From: an uncultured Acidimicrobiaceae bacterium
GTDB lineage: Bacteria; Actinomycetota; Acidimicrobiia; Acidimicrobiales; SZUA-35
Assembly (NCBI GenBank): GCA_947259095.1
Contig: CAMYLA010000031.1
Coordinates: 16,771-80,770 of the forward strand
Length of the DNA stretch: 64,000 nt
Reading direction: 5' to 3'
The notes under the pieces: model-generated
The model's database searches: none
The model's input: the letters and a program-made list of their open reading frames with translations, nothing else
What the model was told of the DNA's origin: nothing
Position numbers and translations under genes: made by a program
Part shown: piece after piece, positions 27,748 through 38,182 of the stretch
Position numbering within the stretch: position 1 is the stretch's first letter
Layout of the letters: each line of letters begins with the position of its first letter

Positions 27748-27814
27748 CTAGTGGTCGAGGAAGGGTTTGTCGAGGCCCTCAGGGTCGTTGCCGGAGCGTT
27801 TTCGCCGCAGGCCT

Positions 27815-28798
27815 TCAGCGCTGCAGGAGCGGCAGCAGCTCGGCCAGCGGCCGTTCCGGCCGAGGCCCGAGGTGGGAAATGACCTCCGCCGCGGCCAGTG
27901 ATCCGAGCCGGCCGACATCGGCCAGCGCCATCCCCTTGCTCAGCCCGTACAGGACACCGGCCGCGTACTGGTCGCCGGCGCCGGTGGTATCGACCACGTG
28001 CTCGACCGGTTCGGGGGCGATCTCGATGATCTCGCCACCCTGGACCAACCACGAGCCATCCTCGCTCAAGGTGACACAGGCCAACTCGACCTGATCGGCC
28101 ACCTTCGACACCGCCGTTTCCAAATCGCACTGATAGAGCGTGGTCAGTTCGGCCCGGTTGGCGAACAGGATGTCGACCGGACCGGCCACCAGTTCGAGGA
28201 ACTCCTGGTGGTGGCGCTCGATGCAAAAGGTGTCGGACAGGGTCAACGAGACCCTGGCACCGCCGCCCATGGCGAGGTCCATGGCCTTGCGGATGGCCTG
28301 CTTGGCCGATTCGACATCCCACAGGTATCCCTCGCAGAACAGCAGCGGGGCCCGCTGCACCGTTTCGAGGCGGACATCTTCGGGTTCCAGTAGTGCCGAG
28401 ACGCCGAGGTAGGTGCTCATCGTTCGCTGGGCGTCGGGGGTGACCAGGATCAGACACATCGCGGTCGGCGGACCGCTGGTGGCGGCCGGCTGGTCGAACG
28501 ACACGCCGATCGACCGCATCTCCTCGGCGAACACCGCTCCGAGCTCGTCATCGCGTACCTTGCCGATGTAGGCCGCTCGGCCACCGAGGGAGGCGAAGCC
28601 GGCCACGGTGTTGGCCGCGGAGCCTCCGGAGGCCTTCACCGAGTGCCCGAGCAGCCCGTAGAGCTCCTGAGCCCGTTCGGTGTCGATCAGCGACATCGAA
28701 CCCTTCTCCAACCCCTGGGCGGCCACGAACTCATCGCTGGTGGTCGCCAAAACGTCAACGATGGCGTTGCCGACCCCTACGACATCAACTGGCTGCAT
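27815..28798 (-). CDS. PfkB-family sugar/nucleoside kinase (adenosine kinase-like)
   Basis: 327 aa from ATG 28798, preceded by a strong AAAGGAG. Ribokinase-fold motifs: GGSAANTVAGFASLGGRAAYIGKVRDDE-type substrate region near 58-85, LFANRAELTTLY, and the C-terminal anion hole DTTGAGDQYAAGVLYGL with catalytic Asp. The N-terminus DVVGVGNAIVDVL is typical of adenosine-kinase-like members. It likely phosphorylates a nucleoside or sugar; the substrate is not proved. Divergent from the DUF1996 gene. Confidence 0.9.
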   Translation of the reverse strand: MQPVDVVGVGNAIVDVLATTSDEFVAAQGLEKGSMSLIDTERAQELYGLLGHSVKASGGSAANTVAGFASLGGRAAYIGKVRDDELGAVFAEEMRSIGVSFDQPAATSGPPTAMCLILVTPDAQRTMSTYLGVSALLEPEDVRLETVQRAPLLFCEGYLWDVESAKQAIRKAMDLAMGGGARVSLTLSDTFCIERHHQEFLELVAGPVDILFANRAELTTLYQCDLETAVSKVADQVELACVTLSEDGSWLVQGGEIIEIAPEPVEHVVDTTGAGDQYAAGVLYGLSKGMALADVGRLGSLAAAEVISHLGPRPERPLAELLPLLQR

Positions 28799-29013
28799 CG
28801 GTGGCTCCTTTTGCTTCACAGGCACCGTATCCGACTCGGCGCCGACCGACCCTGGGCGATCCAGCCGGTCATCGCCAGGTGGGATTGCGGACCGTCCGCC
28901 ACCCTCTTCATCGGCCGTGTCTAATATTGCGATTAGGTTGCAAGCAGCACCTGCACCGGTTACAAACAAAGAGCGTTTCAGCGGGTACGAATCGCAGGGA
29001 GAGCCACCGAACG

Positions 29014-30591
29014 ATGTCACCAGTTTCTGGACTAGCCGCATTGTGTGTGGCGTTCACCGCAGGTCTGACGCTGACGTTGGTCGTTGTCGACTCCTCGGCC
29101 CAGGACGGCGATCAAGCCCAGCGGATCGAGACCGCAGCCCCACCGGCCGCGACCGAATCGTCATCTTCCACCCCGGCCAACCCGCCCACCGAGGCCGCTT
29201 CCCGGCCCGAGTTGCTGGTGGTGGCCGGCGCCGACCAAGCACCACTCGAATCGCTTTCGTCGACCGACGCCGACCCCCTGGTCCAAGGCGATCCGACCCC
29301 ATCGACGGCCGAGGGCACCAGCCAGGATGCCGAGGCGGCCCCGGCCGATACTGCGGGCACCGACGCCGGGGAAGCAACGAGCACAGCCACCGCCGATGCC
29401 GGCGCGACCACCACGGCCGCATCACCGTCGTCCACCCCGCCGGATGCCGACGCCAAGACTCCGAACGCTCCGGCGCCAGCCGGCCCCTCGACGGCAAAGG
29501 CGTCCGGGCCCACCACCGCCAAGCCGGCCCCGACCACCAAGGCCCCCACAACGGCCGCCCCGACCACCCAGGCCCCCACAACGGCAGCATCGGCACCGCC
29601 GAAACCGTCCAACGGCGGCAGCGGCGCCCAGTTCGAGCCGATCCGAAACCGGAATCCGCTGTTCAACCGCTACGAGAACCTCCCGGCCAGCCAGATCAGC
29701 GTCGACATGCTCACCGAGCCCGCCCCGGTGCCGGACAACGGCTCGAACGGTGATGGCAACTTCCGCATGGCCTGCGCCTACTCGCACTTCTCCTACGACG
29801 ATCCGATCGTCTTCCCCGGCCAGCCCGGCAAGTCCCACCTCCACATGTTCTTCGGGAACACCAAGGTCGACGCCCACACCAACACCAACAGCCTGGTGAA
29901 CTCCGGTGGCAGCAGCTGCAACGGCTTCGAGCTGAATCGGTCCGGCTACTGGACCCCGGCCCTGCTCGACGGCAAGGGCAACGCAGTGGTCCCGGATCAG
30001 ATCATCCTCTACTACAAAACCAAGGATCCCAGCACCGTCAAGGGTATGCCGCAGGGTCTCAAGATGATCGCCGGCAATCCCACCAAGGAGTCGTTCACCG
30101 CCGACTACAAGCTCGGCTGGTCCTGTGGGCCCAGCGGCACGTCCTACAACCGCTCGAATCGCATCCCCAACAACTGCGGCAGCGATCCGGTCAACGCCTA
30201 CATCCAGTTCCCCTTCTGCTGGGACGGAAGGAACCTCGACTCGGCCGACCACAGCTCCCACATGGCCTACGTGAACGACAACCAGTCGTGCCCCGGCAGC
30301 CACCCGGTCCGCCTCCCCCAGATCTCGATCCTGATGTACTTCCCGCCGGGCAACACCAACGGCTGGTACCTGTCATCTGACAAGTCGAACGGGTTCAACA
30401 CCGGCCCCGGGGCAACCCTTCACGCCGACTGGTTCGGCGGCTGGCACGACGACGCAATGAACCTGTGGATCAACGGCTGCATGACCAGGGCCAGGAACTG
30501 CTCCTACGGGCAGACCGGCACCAACCGCATGTTCGCCAAGTTGAACGGGCATCAGAACTACCCCGGCAACAACTTCCTCCCCCTGCCGTAG
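29014..30591 (+). CDS. Secreted DUF1996 protein
   Basis: 525 aa. N-terminal hydrophobic signal or anchor (residues 5-27, LAALCVAFTAGLTLTLVVVD), then about 180 residues of Ala/Thr/Pro/Ser-rich linker typical of glycosylated wall-spanning stalks. The DUF1996 domain (about 215-525) has FRMACAYSHF, KSHLHMFFGN, GYWTPALL, FPFCWDGRNLDS and HADWFGGWHDD, with many His and Cys. The family is found in actinobacteria and fungi without a proven activity. ATG 29014 follows AGGGAGAG. Divergent from the PfkB kinase gene, with an AT-richer 215-nt spacer. Confidence 0.85.
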   Translation: MSPVSGLAALCVAFTAGLTLTLVVVDSSAQDGDQAQRIETAAPPAATESSSSTPANPPTEAASRPELLVVAGADQAPLESLSSTDADPLVQGDPTPSTAEGTSQDAEAAPADTAGTDAGEATSTATADAGATTTAASPSSTPPDADAKTPNAPAPAGPSTAKASGPTTAKPAPTTKAPTTAAPTTQAPTTAASAPPKPSNGGSGAQFEPIRNRNPLFNRYENLPASQISVDMLTEPAPVPDNGSNGDGNFRMACAYSHFSYDDPIVFPGQPGKSHLHMFFGNTKVDAHTNTNSLVNSGGSSCNGFELNRSGYWTPALLDGKGNAVVPDQIILYYKTKDPSTVKGMPQGLKMIAGNPTKESFTADYKLGWSCGPSGTSYNRSNRIPNNCGSDPVNAYIQFPFCWDGRNLDSADHSSHMAYVNDNQSCPGSHPVRLPQISILMYFPPGNTNGWYLSSDKSNGFNTGPGATLHADWFGGWHDDAMNLWINGCMTRARNCSYGQTGTNRMFAKLNGHQNYPGNNFLPLP

Positions 30592-30797
30592 CTGCGAGAC
30601 CGGTCCCCCGGGCGGGCCTCGACGCCGGGCTCTCGATGTGGTTTCCGTGGTTTCCTCGGTGCCCCGGGCCGCAGCGCCGGGTTCGGAGCCGGGCGGGCCC
30701 GATCGCCTCTCACAAAACGAAAGACCGACCCGGTCGAGCCGAGTCGGTCGGATGGCTTCAGCCCGAAGCCGTGGCTGAGACCGCAACCAGGTAACCC

Positions 30798-30860
30798 GGC
30801 GGTATCCAGCAGTCGCAGTGTGGTCGGCTACGACCCCAACACGACCGGCTGGATACCGCC
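30798..30860. terminator. Large inverted repeat between convergent DUF1996 gene and nrdJ
   Basis: A 13-bp perfect stem GGCGGTATCCAGC/GCTGGATACCGCC encloses a 37-nt loop with its own GTGTGGTCG-type hairpin. It lies 25 nt after the nrdJ stop and about 200 nt after the DUF1996 stop. On the + strand TTTCCT follows. A bidirectional terminator is the simplest reading. Confidence 0.65.
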
Positions 30861-30885
30861 TTTCCTACCCGCGCGCCCTCGTGGA

Positions 30886-33705
<2,820 letters not shown>

Positions 33706-34249
33706 TGCTGGTTTCTCTTTCTGTACTGTGCCCGATCGCCGATCTTGGTTCGACGGTGGGCGGTTGGCGGATGACGACCGACAGTTGCCCCGATCGCCCG
33801 TTTCGTGGTCGGTCCGGTGCCCATTCGGGCGCCCGGTCCGTGATTGTTGATTGTTGACTGATTGACTTGCGGTTGTCTGATGTGACGTGAAGCGGAATGC
33901 GTCCCCGAGGTTCGGTCTGAACCTCGGTTCTGCTATCGGTACTGCTGGATATTTCGTGGGTTACGAAGCGGCAGAATCGGTGAGTGCTCGATTTTCGAGC
34001 AGCCGGTTCCGCTGATTCCCAACTCTTGTTCGCAACGTGACCTCGAGCGTCGTCCGAATATTCAGGCCGTGCACTCGATCGAGTGGCCGCTCCGAGCCGG
34101 CGTCTCACGTACGTCGGTCCCCCATCCCTGCGGGGTTCCGGCCTCGAATCGACGGTCGACCCGACTATCAAGGCTAGACACCAGCGTTCAAACGAACACT
34201 AGATCTTGTGCTTACCGCCAGCCCCTTCGGAGCGACGCACAAGATGTGG
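33706..34249 (-). promoter_or_regulatory. Long structured 5' leader of nrdJ
   Basis: About 540 nt with no convincing ORF. Inverted repeats on the nrdJ-sense strand: 33905-33927 (9-bp stem CCGAGGTTC, 5-nt loop); 33967-34013 (about 18 bp in three blocks, terminal TGCTCGA/TTT/TCGAGCA); 34072-34085 (palindrome CACTCGATCGAGTG); and a GC-rich multi-stem element about 34090-34150. 33841-33870 has repeated TGATTGTTGA units. No cobalamin B12-box was found. A candidate RNA class named the nrdJ motif has been described elsewhere; membership cannot be judged here. Extent depends on the inferred TSS. Confidence 0.5.
34196..34211. promoter_or_regulatory. NrdR-box-like site 1 upstream of nrdJ
   Basis: ACACTAGATCTTGTGC matches the ACACWATATATWGTGT-type NrdR consensus at most conserved positions. 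It lies about +39 to +54 of the inferred nrdJ start site and 41 bp, near four helical turns, from site 2. nrdR itself is about 2.2 kb away. Confidence 0.6.
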
Positions 34250-34252
34250 CTA
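34237..34252. promoter_or_regulatory. NrdR-box-like site 2 overlapping the nrdJ start site
   Basis: GCACAAGATGTGGCTA has the CAAGATGTGG core of NrdR boxes. It covers the inferred transcription start (about 34249), the position expected for repression. It is weaker than site 1 alone, but the pairing supports both. Confidence 0.55.
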
Positions 34253-34255
34253 TTC

Positions 34256-34285
34256 ATTACATCACTGTAATTACGATCATGTCAA
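34256..34285 (-). promoter_or_regulatory. Putative sigma70-type promoter of nrdJ
   Basis: On the minus strand TTGACA (34285-34280), an 18-nt spacer and TGTAAT (34261-34256). This is unusually close to consensus for such GC-rich DNA. The -10 lies in a 5-6-5 inverted repeat ATTACATCACTGTAAT (34256-34271). Confidence 0.65.
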
Positions 34286-34289
34286 TGGA

Positions 34290-35108
34290 GAGGTGAAGAA
34301 ATCGCATGATCTTCCTGATCAACCCCTGGCCGGGCGGGCTTTTCGAGCCGGATCCTGTTGTTGGGCTACGTGCTGTGCGGCGGGATCGGTCCGGTCGGGA
34401 CCGGGTACCGGTGCGGGCGGCGGGTTTCATCTCGTTCGGTGACCTTCGCTGGTTCGGTTGACCTTCGCTGGATCGATCGTTGCGTGGCCGTGACCTCACG
34501 GTTGCAAACGAGTGACACGTCGGTGGAGCAGCGGTCATGACGGAAGCCGAGTGGCCGGGAACTCAGGTCAAGGCTCGGCCACAACGATGGCAGCAAACGA
34601 GACTTGCCAACCGCGCGCCGCTCCGAACCCAAGAGCTCGACCGCCACGAGCTCAACAATACTGATGCCCTACACCCGACCTCCGTCACAAGCTGTTGCCC
34701 CACGCGGGCACCGACCAAGAACACTACGCACTCTGCGCTGTGGATCGAAAGAGGATGAGGCTGTGGATTTCGTGGGGATTGTGACAAACGACGGTGGATA
34801 GTGACGGCGAAACTGTTGACGATCACAAGCGGCGCGTCGATGGTCACCCCCTGCGGTTCGTGGCACGACCTGGGGATCCGGTCGCGGCCCAGAGCCCACA
34901 CAGGGTGGGCTGCTGATCGACAATCAGGCCGACCGAGCACCGCTCGACGACAACCCGGTCGCCGGTCGCCGGCAGACCACGGCCTCGATCGGGCCGACGT
35001 TCGCTCGACATCGGCATGCCGTCGCTTCGCCGCCGGTCGAGGTGGTTGTCCCTAGACTCGGCCATGGCGAAGCGGCAGTCTCGGCCCGGACAGGAGTGAG
35101 AAACCCAC
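34290..35108. other. Long intergenic region without a recognised gene
   Basis: About 820 nt upstream of the nrdJ promoter. Short frames here show no family features or usual codon bias. Contents: a 19-20-nt direct repeat GTTCGGT(T)GACCTTCGCTGG at 34434-34452 and 34452-34471; three same-strand DnaA-box-like nonamers TGTGGATCG 34739, TGTGGATTT 34762 and GGTGGATAG 34793; and the promoter region of the RibD-like gene. No tRNA, tmRNA, RNase P or SRP RNA signature was seen. Confidence 0.5.
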
Positions 35109-35888
35109 ATGATCAGACTCTTCCCACAACCAACAACGACGGCGCAGGGGCCGACCGATCTCGATCCCCGAGCAGAGGTGGCGGCGGAGACCAGGGAGTC
35201 GAACGGGGAGCGGCCGTGGGTCTATACCAACATGATCGCCTCGGCAGACGGCGGTACCGCGGTGGACGGTCAGTCGGGGCAGCTCGGCGGTCCCGGTGAC
35301 AAGGCGCTCTTCACCGCCCTGCGAGCCGTCGCAGACGTGATCATCGTCGGGGCCTCCACGGTTCGGGAGGAGCGCTACCGCCCCCCGTCCCCGTCACCGG
35401 AGGTCGTGAAGGAGCGGATCGGGAGAGGCCAGGCCGCCCGACCCCGCATCGTGGTGGTGACCCGCAGCCTCAGCCTTGACCTCGACCTGCCACTGTTCGG
35501 CGACCCCGGCAACCGGCCGTACGTGCTGACCGTCGGTTCCGCACCGCCCGATGCGTTGGAACGGCTCAAAGACGTGGCCGACATCATCATCGCCGGAGAC
35601 GACGACGTCGATATGGAGCTCGGGTTGGAACAGCTCAGCCGCCAGGCGGGGGCAGCGACCGCGCTGAGCGAGGGTGGGCCGTCGATCAACGGGCAGCTGA
35701 TCGCCGCAGACCTCATCGACGAATGGAACCTGTCGCTCTCCCCAACGCTGCTCGGCGCCGATTCCCATCGGGCGGCGATCGGACCGGTCGACGGTGGACC
35801 GCCCCGCGGCATGCGACTCGATCGGGTCTGGGCCGATGACGACTATCTGTTCTGCCGCTGGGTCCGAGCCGCCGAAGACGGGACCTGA
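35109..35888 (+). CDS. RibD C-terminal-type pyrimidine reductase family protein
   Basis: 259 aa of the dihydrofolate reductase-like fold found in the C-terminal half of RibD. Motifs: WVYTNMIASADGGTA, GGPGDKALFTALRAVADVIIVGASTVREERY, ALSEGGPSINGQLIAADLIDEWNLSLSP. Enzymes of this group use NADPH to reduce a ribosyl-pyrimidine in riboflavin synthesis or related substrates. No deaminase domain is attached and no rib genes are near, so the role is open. Convergent with nrdR. Confidence 0.88.
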   Translation: MIRLFPQPTTTAQGPTDLDPRAEVAAETRESNGERPWVYTNMIASADGGTAVDGQSGQLGGPGDKALFTALRAVADVIIVGASTVREERYRPPSPSPEVVKERIGRGQAARPRIVVVTRSLSLDLDLPLFGDPGNRPYVLTVGSAPPDALERLKDVADIIIAGDDDVDMELGLEQLSRQAGAATALSEGGPSINGQLIAADLIDEWNLSLSPTLLGADSHRAAIGPVDGGPPRGMRLDRVWADDDYLFCRWVRAAEDGT

Positions 35889-35946
35889 TCCGAGACCGGT
35901 CCACCGGGGCACGCGGCCTTGGTGACAGCCTGGTGCCCGGCGGGCC

Positions 35947-36438
35947 TCAGGGCGCCTGAAGGCCCGCTTCGAGCTTGATGAGGCGTGCTTCCCGCTCGAA
36001 GTCGGCGATGTCGTTGAACGACTTGTAGACGCTGGCGAACCGGAGGTACGACACCTCGTCGATATGGCGGAGGCGATCCAGGACGGCCAGGCCGACCCAC
36101 TCCGAGGTGACGTCGGCCCCGTTTGATCTGGCCTCCTCCTCAACCCCACAGATGAGCCTCTCGAAGTCGGCCAATTCGACCGGGCGACCCTTTGATGCGG
36201 CGATCAGGCCCCTGCTGATCTTCTCCCCGTCGAAGGGTTCGCGGAGGCCGGACCGCTTGACAACGACGAGCGATGCTTCCTCCACTCGTTCGAACGTGTT
36301 GAATCGACGCTCGCAGGACGTGCACTCCCGGCGCCGCCGGATGGTCTCACCGCCATCGGCCGAACGAGAATCGATCACCCTCGTATCGGTTGCTCGACAG
36401 ATCGGACACTGCACTCCACTAAAGCTAGCGGGCAACAT
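35947..36438 (-). CDS. nrdR: Transcriptional repressor NrdR
   Basis: ATP/dATP-sensing repressor of ribonucleotide reductase genes. 163 aa from ATG 36438 (a GTG at 36414 directly before QCPIC would give 155 aa and is equally likely). A four-cysteine zinc ribbon (QCPICRATDTRVIDSR, RECTSCERRF) is followed by an ATP-cone (VVVKRSGLREPFDGEKISRGL). The ATG shares one base with the stop of the LysM gene (TGATG). NrdR-like boxes occur at nrdJ. The order lexA-LysM-nrdR matches the mycobacterial locus. Confidence 0.96.
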   Translation of the reverse strand: MLPASFSGVQCPICRATDTRVIDSRSADGGETIRRRRECTSCERRFNTFERVEEASLVVVKRSGLREPFDGEKISRGLIAASKGRPVELADFERLICGVEEEARSNGADVTSEWVGLAVLDRLRHIDEVSYLRFASVYKSFNDIADFEREARLIKLEAGLQAP

Positions 36439-37055
36439 CAATCTAGAAGCTGCACCGGGATAACGATTTGCTGACCAACCCGGACCGTTTCACCTCCGTT
36501 CGCATCGGCGAGGGCGGCGACGAGCGGCCGAGGATCGGCGTTCGGTGCCAGCTGTCGCGCGATCGACCACAGCGAATCGCCGGGTTCGGCGACGACCACC
36601 TGCCCGCCCGGCGACAGGGCCGATGCCGCAGCATTGGTGCGGTCGGTGCCGGCCAAGCCGCCCGAGGGATGCTCCGAGGTTGGCAGGACGGCGGCGGCCG
36701 CAATGCCGTTGGATGCCGTCGCACCGAGATCCTCCCAGGTGGAGGCCGGGGCTGACCCCTGGGACAGGCGGACCACCATCAAGCCGCCGAGGATCACCAA
36801 CGTGACGGCGGCGAGGGCCAGCACCGTGCCCGCATCGTCGAGCATCGTCCGAACCAACGGCCGGATGCCGGCGACGGCTCCGGCATGCCCGTGGCCGATG
36901 GGGCCGCTCTCGACGGCGGAGGAGCCGATGGGTCGGCGGCCGACGGGCCCGGTGTTGTCGACCACCAACCGCAGCCGGGCGGGGCCACCGGGAGGGGCGG
37001 GCGCGGTGGCGGCTTTGAACGGGGAACCGGTGTGGGGGCGAAGTAGGGCAACCAT
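36438..37055 (-). CDS. Membrane LysM protein divergent from lexA (SOS-linked, YneA/ChiZ-like position)
   Basis: 205 aa from ATG 37055, preceded by GGAG. A Pro/Gly-rich cytoplasmic N-terminus is followed by one membrane helix at 76-96 (TVLALAAVTLVILGGLMVVRL), an extracytoplasmic linker and a C-terminal LysM domain (154-203: VVAEPGDSLWSIARQL, VRVGQQIVIP). LysM binds peptidoglycan. In Bacillus YneA and mycobacterial Rv2719c, LysM proteins next to lexA delay division or alter the wall after DNA damage. Four LexA boxes lie in the shared intergenic region, so SOS induction is expected. Division inhibition is inference. Confidence 0.85.
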   Translation of the reverse strand: MVALLRPHTGSPFKAATAPAPPGGPARLRLVVDNTGPVGRRPIGSSAVESGPIGHGHAGAVAGIRPLVRTMLDDAGTVLALAAVTLVILGGLMVVRLSQGSAPASTWEDLGATASNGIAAAAVLPTSEHPSGGLAGTDRTNAAASALSPGGQVVVAEPGDSLWSIARQLAPNADPRPLVAALADANGGETVRVGQQIVIPVQLLD

Positions 37056-37160
37056 GACGCTGAGTCTCCTCGGGGGGTGTGACATTTTGGGTGGTGGAGC
37101 ACCCGGTGGCCGATCGGGCCCGCTCGGTTCTCGCCATCGAACAGCAGTTCGAATGTAACT

Positions 37161-37284
37161 CGAACGGCAGTTCGAACACAACGCAGAAGCGAACAAACGT
37201 TCCATCGGGGGTTTTTTGTCGATTGTCGAACAAACGTACGGCCGCTGTGGCATAGTGGCTCCAGTCGTTCAAACAGACGTTCGA
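37161..37284. promoter_or_regulatory. Cluster of four LexA (SOS) boxes between the LysM gene and lexA
   Basis: Consensus TCGAAC-N4-GTTCGA. Site A 37161-37176 is a perfect palindrome (TCGAACGGCAGTTCGA). Site B 37190-37205 is GCGAACAAACGTTCCA; site C 37227-37242 is TCGAACAAACGTACGG; site D 37269-37284 is TCAAACAGACGTTCGA. Spacings are 29, 37 and 42 bp. A and B lie nearer the LysM gene, C and D nearer lexA, so each promoter could have its own pair. Confidence 0.88.
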
Positions 37285-37417
37285 CGGCACCGAGGTTCTG
37301 GGAGCCCGATCCCCGGGTTCGAGGAAGGCGGCTGCGGTCCGTGATTGTTCAAAGCTGTGCAGCTGCACATGAGCTGGGTCGGTGGCTCAGCTCCACAACC
37401 GCCAGGGAGAAAACACG

Positions 37418-38053
37418 ATGGGCGAGCATCAACTGACGAAACGTCAACGTGCCATACTCGAATACATAGAGAAGGAAATGCGGGGCCGGGGCTATCCCCC
37501 CTCGGTCAGGGAAATCGGGGCCGAAGTCGGCCTCACCTCCCCCTCTTCGGTGCACTCGCACCTGGCGACGCTGCAACGTCACGGCTATCTCATGCGCGAT
37601 CCGTCGAAACCGCGAGCGCTGAAGGTCATGTGGGATCCGGTGAGCGGCGCGGTCGATGTTGAACGGCGTCCTGTTCGCCATGTGCCGCTCGTCGGTCAGG
37701 TGGCGGCCGGTACCGACGTGCTGGCCCAGGAACACATCGAGGAGATGCTTCCCGTCCCAACCGATCTCACCGGCGACGGGGAGCTGTTCATGCTCACCGT
37801 TCGAGGTGATTCGATGATCGAGGCCGGGATTCTCGACGGCGACTATGTGGTGGCCAGGGTGCAGGCCACCGCAGACCAGGGTGACATCGTCGTGGCCGGG
37901 ATCCCCGGCGACGAGGCCACGGTGAAGACCTACACGAAGAAGCGGGGCAAGATCGTGCTCCTCCCGGCCAACTCGTCGCTCGAACCGATGGAGTTCGATT
38001 CGGACGAGGTGCAGGTGTTCGGTCGAGTGGTCACCGTCATGCGGCGGCTCTGA
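37418..38053 (+). CDS. lexA: LexA repressor
   Basis: SOS regulator that self-cleaves when RecA is activated. 211 aa from ATG 37418, which follows AGGGAGA. The winged-helix DNA-binding domain (LTKRQRAILEYIEKEM, PPSVREIGAEVGLTSPSSVHSHL) is followed by a cleavage-site Ala-Gly (VAAGTDV), catalytic Ser in GDSMIEAGI and catalytic Lys in ATVKTY. Upstream LexA boxes indicate autoregulation. A strong hairpin follows the stop. Confidence 0.97.
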   Translation: MGEHQLTKRQRAILEYIEKEMRGRGYPPSVREIGAEVGLTSPSSVHSHLATLQRHGYLMRDPSKPRALKVMWDPVSGAVDVERRPVRHVPLVGQVAAGTDVLAQEHIEEMLPVPTDLTGDGELFMLTVRGDSMIEAGILDGDYVVARVQATADQGDIVVAGIPGDEATVKTYTKKRGKIVLLPANSSLEPMEFDSDEVQVFGRVVTVMRRL

Positions 38054-38066
38054 CCCCAGGCTCGCC

Positions 38067-38101
38067 GGTATGGGGTCGAGCGCGGCGCTCGGCCCCATAC
38101 C
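38067..38101 (+). terminator. Hairpin after lexA
   Basis: A 9-bp stem GGTATGGGG/CCCCATACC with an inner GAGC/GCTC pair, 13 nt after the lexA stop. The U-tract is lacking on this strand, so termination strength is uncertain. Confidence 0.55.
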
Positions 38102-38103
38102 CG

Positions 38104-38147
38104 AAAAACAAGTGAGGTGGCTCGAACGATGTCGAACCACCTCACTT
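38104..38147 (-). terminator. Intrinsic terminator of the ferritin-like gene
   Basis: On the minus strand an 11-bp perfect stem AAGTGAGGTGG/CCACCTCACTT with a 16-nt loop is followed by GTTTTTC, 35 nt past the gene stop. Confidence 0.8.
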
Positions 38148-38182
38148 GGGCCCGTGATACGGACCCCTGTATCCCCCTCGAA

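Noticed and set aside
34090..34150. c-di-AMP (ydaO) riboswitch in the nrdJ leader
   Set aside because: A GGAACCCC...GGGGGACC stretch looked similar, but the conserved 3' AGCTAACC-type segment is missing and the downstream gene is not a usual target.
34186..34200. LexA box near nrdJ (GTTCAAACGAAC)
   Set aside because: The half-sites are in the wrong order and spacing for TCGAAC-N4-GTTCGA.
33706..34249. Cobalamin riboswitch before nrdJ
   Set aside because: No B12-box or the surrounding conserved pairing was found, and repression by B12 would be illogical for a B12-dependent reductase.
34739..34801. Replication origin
   Set aside because: Only three imperfect DnaA-like nonamers, no AT-rich unwinding element, and no dnaA, dnaN or parAB nearby.
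34257..34940. Several short frames in the 34.3-35.1 kb gap as genes
   Set aside because: Arg/Ser/Pro-rich translations without domain features, no RBS and overlapping on both strands.
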